Shown here piece after piece: positions 59,011-64,000 of a stretch of 64,000 bases of DNA; the first letter of the stretch is position 1; every line of letters starts with the position of its first letter. The position numbers were made by a program, and so were the translations under genes. The stretch is from Nocardioides sp. (GTDB taxonomy: Bacteria > Actinomycetota > Actinomycetes > Propionibacteriales > Nocardioidaceae). The notes below the pieces were generated by a model. That model did no database searches, had not been told where the DNA came from, and worked only from the letters and a program-made list of their open reading frames with translations. The stretch spans positions 1 through 64,000 of the forward strand of contig NZ_JAOPWY010000038.1 of NCBI RefSeq assembly GCF_025965415.1, read 5' to 3'.

Positions 59011-59754
59011 TTAGCCACCGATCGAGCCCAGCACGGCGTGCGCCTCGACCATGGCGGGGCCGTACCAGGTGAGCAACCGCCCCGACACCAGCCGGGTCGG
59101 GGTGGTGAAGGCCTCCGGGCCGTCGTCGGCGGTGAAGACGTACGGCTCGTCCGGCAGCAGCACGACGTCCGCGCCCGAGCCGTCGATCTCCGCGGACGTG
59201 ACCGTCGGATAGCGACCGTCGCGATCGGCCAGCACGTTGGCCAGCCCGGCCCGGGTGAGGAGGTCGTCGGTGTAGGTCGAGGAGCCGACGACCATCCACG
59301 GGTCGCGCCAGATCGGCACGGCCACCGACAGCCGGCGCGGGGCGGGTGTCGACCAGAGCGTGCGGGCCTCGACCAGCCAGGGCGGGTCGGGGAGTTCGAG
59401 GGCCTCGCCGAAGAGCCGGGACATCGCGTCGAGCGACTGCTCCACGGTCTCGATCCGGGTCACCCAGACCGGCACCCCGGAGTCGCGGAGCCGGCGCACG
59501 TCGAGCTCGCGGTTCTCCTCCATGTTGGCCACGACCAGGTCGGGCGAGAGGGCCCGGATCGCGGCCAGGTCGGGGTTCTTGGTGCCGCGGACCCGCGCCA
59601 CGTCGAGGTCGGCGGGATGCGTGCACCAGTCGGTCGCGCCGACGAGCCGGTCCGGTGCCGACGTGGCCAGCGCCTCCGTCAGCGAGGGGACCAGCGAGAC
59701 GATGCGGGTCGCGGGTCGCTCGCCCGGGACGTCGGCTCCCAGGTCGTCGCGCAT
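59011..59754 (-). CDS. BtuF/FepB-like helical-backbone metal/cobalamin-binding protein without signal peptide
   Basis: 247 residues of the periplasmic-binding-protein helical backbone class (RIVSLVPSLTEALATSAPDRLVGATDWCTHPADLDVARVRGTKNPDLAAIRALSPDLVVANMEEN, LTRAGLANVLAD, LLPDEPYVF). The N-terminus is acidic and polar with no Sec or lipoprotein signal, so it may be cytosolic. The LPDEPYVF and DWCTHP segments are typical of B12-binding family members. TAGCCT, seven bases, then ATG 59754: leaderless. The neighbouring IcmF is B12-dependent. Confidence 0.8.
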   Translation of the reverse strand: MRDDLGADVPGERPATRIVSLVPSLTEALATSAPDRLVGATDWCTHPADLDVARVRGTKNPDLAAIRALSPDLVVANMEENRELDVRRLRDSGVPVWVTRIETVEQSLDAMSRLFGEALELPDPPWLVEARTLWSTPAPRRLSVAVPIWRDPWMVVGSSTYTDDLLTRAGLANVLADRDGRYPTVTSAEIDGSGADVVLLPDEPYVFTADDGPEAFTTPTRLVSGRLLTWYGPAMVEAHAVLGSIGG

Positions 59755-59886
59755 GGACCCGAGGCTAGGGCCTCGGCCGACCAGCCGGACGTGCGCCGGT
59801 CCGGGGTGGGCACCCACTCCCGATGCTGATCGCGCCACCGGGTGTCCGCAGCGCCACATGAGGTGTCTCCGTGGTGGAGTTCTCCC

Positions 59887-61032
59887 ATGAGCAAGCACGC
59901 CCGGGCGGCCGCGACGCTGCCCGTCGACGGCATGGAGCGGGCGACCAGCGAGGGGTGGACCTTCCCGGCGCGCAGCCCGGCGACGGGCGACGTCCTCTGG
60001 CAGCTGCCGGACGCCGGGGTCGACGACGCCCGGGCCGCGGCCCGGGCCGCCTGGCGCGCCTTCCACGAGACCCCGTGGAGCACCGACTCGGCGCTGCGGG
60101 TCGACGCGCTCGGACGCTTCCAGGACGCCCTCGTCGCCCGGTCCGGCGAGCTCGCGCAGCTCCTCGCCGCCGAGACGGGGGTGCCGGTGTCGCTGCGTGC
60201 CGCCCACCTCGACGCGCCGATCGCCGGCCTGCGCGCCGTGCCGCACGCGTCGCCCGGTGTCACGGCCGTGATCACGCCGGCCACGTCGCCGCTGGCGGTC
60301 GCGATCGAGGAGGTCGGCCGTGTGCTCGTCGCCGGCGGCACCGTGGTGCTGAAGCCGGCTCCCGAGACGGCCGGCGCGGCCCTCGAGCTCGGGCGGATCG
60401 CGCTCGACTTCCTGCCGCGCGGCGTGCTCAACGTCGTCTCCACGCGCGACGTCGACGTGGCGATCGCCCTCACCCTCGACGACCACGTCGACGAGATCTC
60501 CTTCACCGGGTCGTCGGTCGCGGCCCACCGGGTCCAGGTGGCGGGGGAGCAGGCGGGCAAGCGCGTCCGAATCGACGTCGGAGGCACGGTCACCGTCCGC
60601 GCGGCCGACGACGCCGACCTCGGGGCCGTCGTCTCGGCCGCCGCCGTCACGGTCGCGGCCAACGCGGGCCAGGGGTGCCGGCTCCCGGCCACGGTGGTGG
60701 TGCCCGCGCACCGCTACGCCGAGGCGCTGCACGCCGCCGTCGAGACCATGGCCGAGGTCGTCGTCGGCGCGCCCGCCGAGCCCGACACCCTGTGCGGCCC
60801 GCTGCGCTCGCCGGTGGCGCGGGACCGTGTGCTGCGCTACCTCGCGCTGGCGCGGGCCGAGGGCGGCACGGTGGAGACCGGCGGGCAGGCGCTGGACCGA
60901 GACGGCTGGTGGGTCGCGCCGACCGTCATCAGTGGGCTGTCCGGCGAGTCCCGCCTGGTGCGCGAGGAGATCCTCGGGCCGGTGCTCATGGTCGTGCCGG
61001 ACGCCCGACCCGGGCCATCGGCACGTGCATGA
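59887..61032 (+). CDS. Truncated aldehyde dehydrogenase-family protein
   Basis: 381 residues versus ~480 for the family. The N-terminal and catalytic-core segments are recognisable (VITPATSPLAVAIEEVGRVLVAGG, ISFTGSSVAAHRVQ, catalytic C264 in NAGQGCRLPA). The general-base Glu is D230 (in RIDVGGTVTV), and the protein ends right after EEILGPVLMVV with a foreign tail. The C-terminal oligomerisation region is missing. GGAG-like sequence precedes ATG 59887. It may be an inactive remnant or a regulatory homologue. Its end overlaps the convergent GNAT gene by 47 bases. Confidence 0.72.
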   Translation: MSKHARAAATLPVDGMERATSEGWTFPARSPATGDVLWQLPDAGVDDARAAARAAWRAFHETPWSTDSALRVDALGRFQDALVARSGELAQLLAAETGVPVSLRAAHLDAPIAGLRAVPHASPGVTAVITPATSPLAVAIEEVGRVLVAGGTVVLKPAPETAGAALELGRIALDFLPRGVLNVVSTRDVDVAIALTLDDHVDEISFTGSSVAAHRVQVAGEQAGKRVRIDVGGTVTVRAADDADLGAVVSAAAVTVAANAGQGCRLPATVVVPAHRYAEALHAAVETMAEVVVGAPAEPDTLCGPLRSPVARDRVLRYLALARAEGGTVETGGQALDRDGWWVAPTVISGLSGESRLVREEILGPVLMVVPDARPGPSARA

Positions 61033-61435
61033 TCCCGTCCTCGTCGAAGGCCGGCCCCGTCACCTCGAAGCCGTAGGCCGCATAGAAGCCGGTGAGCGCG
61101 ATCTGGGCGTCGAGCCGCACCTCGCGGTCGGTGCAGTGCGTCATCGCCTCATCCATCATCACCGCGGCGAGGCCCCGTCCGCGGGCCGACGGGGCGACGA
61201 CCACGCGTCCGATCCGCGCCCAGTCGCCGTCGTCGAGCAGGCGCAGGGTGCCGATCACGCTGTCGTCCTCGAGCAGCACGACGTGGCGCGTGGTGGCCTC
61301 GAGGTCGCGCCCGTCCAGGTCGGGATAGGGGCAGTCCTGCTCGATGACGAACACCTGCTGCCGCAGCCGCCAGACGTCGTACGCCGTCCGCGCGGGGAGG
61401 TCGTCGAAGACGACGGTGAGCACCTCGACGGTCAT
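60986..61435 (-). CDS. GNAT acetyltransferase (ElaA-like)
   Basis: 149 residues. VWRLRQQVFVIEQDCPYPDLDGRD and IGRVVVAPSARGRGLAAVMMDEAM (acetyl-CoA loop R-G-x-G-x-A type) match the ElaA-like group, and FYAAYGFEVTGPAFDEDGI is the terminal strand. The start is ATG 61435, overlapping the stop of the upstream hydrolase gene (61432). The acceptor is unknown. Confidence 0.9.
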   Translation of the reverse strand: MTVEVLTVVFDDLPARTAYDVWRLRQQVFVIEQDCPYPDLDGRDLEATTRHVVLLEDDSVIGTLRLLDDGDWARIGRVVVAPSARGRGLAAVMMDEAMTHCTDREVRLDAQIALTGFYAAYGFEVTGPAFDEDGIMHVPMARVGRPARP

Positions 61436-62331
61436 CGGACGAAGTCCACGACCTGGGCGAGGGCACGACGGGCCTCGGGGATGAACGGCAGCACTCCGTA
61501 GACGTGGATCAGGTCCGGCTCCTCGATCGACGTCAGGTCCCAGCCGGCCTCCGCGGCGCGGCGGGCGAGCAGCCGGCAACCCGGGTGGAGGAGGTCGCGG
61601 GTGCCGTAGAGCATCAGCGCCCTCGGGAGCCCGGCGAGGTCGGCGAGCGCGGGGGAGACCTCGGGCCGGTCGAGGTCCTCCGGCGACCCGGCCCACCAGA
61701 GGGCGTACGCCTCGACCTTGCTGAAGAACAGCCACGGGTCGATCGCGTCGACCTCCCGCGTCTCGGGGGTCGAGGAGGTCAGGTCCACCCAGGGCGCGTG
61801 GAGCACCAGGTGGGTCGCCGGCGTGAGCCCGCGGTCGCGCATGGAGAGCGCCGTCGCGAGGGCGAGGCCGCCGCCCGCGGAGTCCCCGGCCAGCACCACG
61901 CCGCCGTCCTCGTCCGCCCATCGGGCGGCGTCCGCCACCAGTGCGTCGTGGGAGTCGGCCCAGGTGTGCTCCGGGGCGAGCGGGTAGTCGGGCATCACCA
62001 CGCGGGCGCCGATCGCCTCGGCCAGCCGGGTGGCGTACCGCACGTGGACCGCGTCGATCGGTGCCATGAACCCGCCGCCGTGGACGTAGTAGAGGGTGCG
62101 GTGGACCCGGCGGTCCTTCGGCGTCAGGACGTAGGACGGGAAGCCGATGTCGTGGACCGACACGTCCCAGGTCTTCGCGAAGCCGCGCACCGCCCGGGTC
62201 GGGAGCGTGCGCACCTGGGTGCGGTGCTCGGCCTCGACGCGGGCGCGCTCGGCAGGCTCGCTCTCGAGGTCGCCCGACGTGCGGAGCCGCGGGATGAGGG
62301 AGGCCAGGAGCTGGTGGCGGAGGCTGGGCAT
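61432..62331 (-). CDS. Alpha/beta hydrolase (HSL-family esterase/lipase)
   Basis: 299 residues. The oxyanion motif YYVHGGGFM and the nucleophile GDSAGGGLAL identify the hormone-sensitive-lipase family; the Asp is in YGTRDLLHPG and the His in LIHVYGVL. TACGCT lies six bases before ATG 62331, so the mRNA is leaderless. It acts on acyl esters of unknown type. Confidence 0.9.
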   Translation of the reverse strand: MPSLRHQLLASLIPRLRTSGDLESEPAERARVEAEHRTQVRTLPTRAVRGFAKTWDVSVHDIGFPSYVLTPKDRRVHRTLYYVHGGGFMAPIDAVHVRYATRLAEAIGARVVMPDYPLAPEHTWADSHDALVADAARWADEDGGVVLAGDSAGGGLALATALSMRDRGLTPATHLVLHAPWVDLTSSTPETREVDAIDPWLFFSKVEAYALWWAGSPEDLDRPEVSPALADLAGLPRALMLYGTRDLLHPGCRLLARRAAEAGWDLTSIEEPDLIHVYGVLPFIPEARRALAQVVDFVR

Positions 62332-62377
62332 GCGGGCAGCGTAGGGGCCGTGGCCACGTCGCGGTACGCTGGTGACG

Positions 62378-62468
62378 AAGACAGGGGAGCGCGCGCAGGC
62401 GTGCTGAGAGTGCGGACCAGCCGCAGACCCTATGAACCTGATCCGGTTAGCACCGGCGATAGGGAGTC
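62378..62468 (+). promoter_or_regulatory. TPP riboswitch (thi-box)
   Basis: The conserved core includes GCTGAGAG (62403-62410), ACCCTATGAACCTGATCC (from 62427) and GGTTAGCACCGGCGATAGGGA (ending near 62465). The AGGGA of the aptamer's 3' strand is also the ribosome site of the next gene (ATG 62472). Thiamine pyrophosphate binding should therefore hide the ribosome site. A TACGCT -10 box lies at 62365-62370. Confidence 0.95.
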
Positions 62469-62471
62469 ACC

Positions 62472-63566
62472 ATGCGTCAACCACCCGTCCGCGCTGCCCT
62501 CACGACGGCGCTCGCCGCGCTGGTGCTGAGCGCCTGCAGCCTCATCTCCAGTGGCGAGCCGTCGGAGCCGTCGACCTCGGCGGCCGACGGGGAGCCCGGG
62601 GGCACGTCCGGGGGCACGTCCGGGGGCACGGTCGTGCTCGCCACCCACGACTCCTTCCACCTGCCCAAGAGGCTCGTGAAGGCGTTCGAGGAGGAGTCCG
62701 GCTACGACCTCGAGGTGCGCGGCTCCGGTGACGCCGGGACGCTCGCCACCAAGCTCAGCCTCACCGCCGACAACCCCGTCGCCGACGCGGCCTTCGGCAT
62801 CGACAACACCTTCGCCTCCCGCCCGCTGGGCGAGGGCGCCTTCGCCGAGACCACACCGTCGGTGGACCCGCCGGAGGAGTACGCCCTCGCCGAGGGTGGC
62901 GACCGCCTGGTCCCGATCGACTCGGCGAGCGTCTGCGTCAACGTCGACACCGCCTGGTTCGACCGGGAGGGGATCGAGCCGCCCCGCACGCTGGCCGACC
63001 TCACCGACCCGGCGTACGCCGACCTGCTGGTGACCCCCGGCGCCTCGACGAGCAGTCCCGGCATGGCCTTCTTCCTCGCCACCGTCGCGGAGTACGGAGA
63101 CGACTGGGAGACCTACTGGACCGACCTGCTGGCCAACGGCGCCAAGGTCGTCGACGGGTGGGAGGACGCCTACTACGGCGACTTCACCGCAGGCTCGAAG
63201 AACGGCACCCGCCCGATCGTGGTGTCCTACGACTCCTCCCCGGCCTTCACGGTCACCGACGGGAGGACGACCACGGCGGCGCTCCTCGACACCTGCTTCC
63301 GCCAGGTCGAGTACGCCGGCGTCCTCGCCGGCGCCGACAACCCCGAGGGTGCGCAGGCGCTGGTCGACTGGATGCTCAGCGACGAGGTCCAGAGCGCGCT
63401 GCCGGAGTCGATGTACGTCTTCCCGGTCATGCCCGGCGCGACGGTCCCCGACGACTGGGCGACCTTCGCCCCGCAGCCCACCGACCCCTACGAGGTCTCG
63501 CCCGAGGAGATCGCCGCCCACCGCGAGCAGTGGCTGACCGAGTGGACCGACGTCATCTCGCGATGA
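62472..63566 (+). CDS. thiB: Thiamine ABC transporter substrate-binding lipoprotein
   Basis: 364 residues. The lipobox LSAC ends the signal peptide, followed by a Ser/Gly/Glu linker with a 3x GGTS repeat. The ThiB-type domain has VVLATHDSFHLPKRLVKAFEEESGYDLEVRGSGDAGTLATKL and IVVSYDSSPAF. It captures thiamine for the permease that follows. A TPP riboswitch controls it. Confidence 0.92.
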   Translation: MRQPPVRAALTTALAALVLSACSLISSGEPSEPSTSAADGEPGGTSGGTSGGTVVLATHDSFHLPKRLVKAFEEESGYDLEVRGSGDAGTLATKLSLTADNPVADAAFGIDNTFASRPLGEGAFAETTPSVDPPEEYALAEGGDRLVPIDSASVCVNVDTAWFDREGIEPPRTLADLTDPAYADLLVTPGASTSSPGMAFFLATVAEYGDDWETYWTDLLANGAKVVDGWEDAYYGDFTAGSKNGTRPIVVSYDSSPAFTVTDGRTTTAALLDTCFRQVEYAGVLAGADNPEGAQALVDWMLSDEVQSALPESMYVFPVMPGATVPDDWATFAPQPTDPYEVSPEEIAAHREQWLTEWTDVISR

Positions 63567-64000
63567 GTCCTCGTGCGGCTCCTCGGCCACCGACAGGTGC
63601 GCGCCGCCTCCTCGCGCTGCTCGCGCTGGCTGCCGGGCCGGTGCTGGTGCTCGGCGTGCTCTTCGTGCTGCCGGTGAGCGGCATGGTCGCGGAGGGGTTC
63701 GTCGCCGACGGGCGCTTCGCTCCCGGTGCGGTGCTGGAGGTCCTCGCCCGGCCGCGGGTCCACCGGGTGGCGTGGTTCACCGTGTGGACGGCGGGGGTCG
63801 CGACGCTGCTGGCCGTCGTGCTCGGCCTGCCGGCGGCGTACGCCCTCCACCGGCTCGCGCTGCCCGGGCGGGCCGCGGTGCGCGCGGCGCTCCTGGTGCC
63901 GTTCGTGCTGCCGACGGTCGTCGTCGGGGTCGCCTTCCGCCAGCTGCTCGGGGAGGGCGGGCCGCTCGGCTTCCTGGGCCTGGACGGCACGCCGTTCGCC
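63563..64000 (+). CDS. thiP: Thiamine ABC transporter permease (partial, runs off the right edge)
   Basis: 146 residues are visible, with at least three transmembrane helices (LLALLALAAGPVLVLGVLFVLPVSG; VAWFTVWTAGVATLLAVVLGLPAAY; ALLVPFVLPTVVVGVAFRQLLG). The start ATG 63563 overlaps the TGA of thiB, so it is translationally coupled. The second half and probably an ATPase gene lie outside the window. Confidence 0.9.
   Translation, partial: MSPRAAPRPPTGARRLLALLALAAGPVLVLGVLFVLPVSGMVAEGFVADGRFAPGAVLEVLARPRVHRVAWFTVWTAGVATLLAVVLGLPAAYALHRLALPGRAAVRAALLVPFVLPTVVVGVAFRQLLGEGGPLGFLGLDGTPFA

Noticed and set aside
62597-62631. Three 12-base repeats (CGGGGGCACGTC-like) in thiB
   Set aside because: They encode a GGTS linker behind the lipobox; a normal flexible lipoprotein linker.

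Overview
The window reads as chromosomal DNA of a high-GC actinobacterium, most likely Nocardioides or a close relative. This is inferred from gene content, not from a marker gene. The supporting signs are strong GC codon bias, many GTG/TTG starts, ATGA/GTGA stop-start overlaps, leaderless promoters (a TANNNT box six to eight bases before the start codon), F420-dependent oxidoreductase families, ANTAR regulators, a SigB/SigF-type sigma factor and several TetR-controlled CoA-dependent catabolic operons. I saw no rRNA, tRNA, CRISPR array or intact insertion sequence.

Region 1 (1-2.8 kb): the N-terminal part of a large secreted calcium-binding repeat protein (minus strand, running off the left edge), then a decayed stretch with a frameshifted SLOG-family gene and a small hypothetical gene, probably a remnant of a mobile element.

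Region 2 (2.8-18.1 kb): a catabolic island. One minus operon encodes an acyl-CoA synthetase, a zinc alcohol dehydrogenase and an aldehyde dehydrogenase. Two TetR regulators, a DUF485/SSS permease pair and a thioesterase follow. A plus operon encodes a CoxG-like protein, an MBL-fold hydrolase, an SDR, a three-subunit molybdenum hydroxylase and a crotonase-fold protein. Three copies of one palindrome (halves CTAACTAA / TTAGTTAG) sit at 7153, 8628 and 11214, immediately upstream of the acyl-CoA synthetase, permease and CoxG operons, so the island looks like one regulon. The enzyme set resembles furan-type alcohol/aldehyde/acid degradation through an aroyl-CoA, but the substrate is an inference.

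Region 3 (18.2-28.5 kb): a membrane protein, a formaldehyde-dehydrogenase-like MDR enzyme, a small unknown protein, a second MDR alcohol dehydrogenase, a LuxR regulator, a lipoprotein paired with a WXG100-like/propeller protein, an aldo/keto reductase, an F420/FMN split-barrel enzyme and a rhomboid-like protein.

Region 4 (28.5-43.2 kb): stress and regulation. It holds YihY-like and SDR proteins, a flavodoxin-fold reductase, a HAD phosphatase, GAF/ANTAR regulators, a LuxR response regulator, an LLM oxidoreductase, an alcohol dehydrogenase-HDO-CDGSH operon facing a phytoene-dehydrogenase-like/SRPBCC pair, two more ANTAR genes, an AraC regulator and a SigB/SigF-type sigma factor. Five genes here have a GGGGTAC box just upstream, suggesting one alternative-sigma regulon.

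Region 5 (43.2-51.1 kb): an amine/polyamine-type catabolic cluster (DAO-family oxidase, class III aminotransferase, CoA-acylating semialdehyde dehydrogenase, PucR regulator, cupin, aminoaldehyde dehydrogenase).

Region 6 (51.1-64 kb): an AhpD-like protein and a small unknown sharing a palindromic divergent start region, a SurA-like lipoprotein, a MASE1 histidine kinase, the B12-dependent fused isobutyryl-CoA mutase IcmF with a MarR gene and a BtuF-like protein behind it, a truncated aldehyde dehydrogenase, a GNAT, an esterase, and a TPP-riboswitch-controlled thiamine ABC transporter that runs off the right edge.
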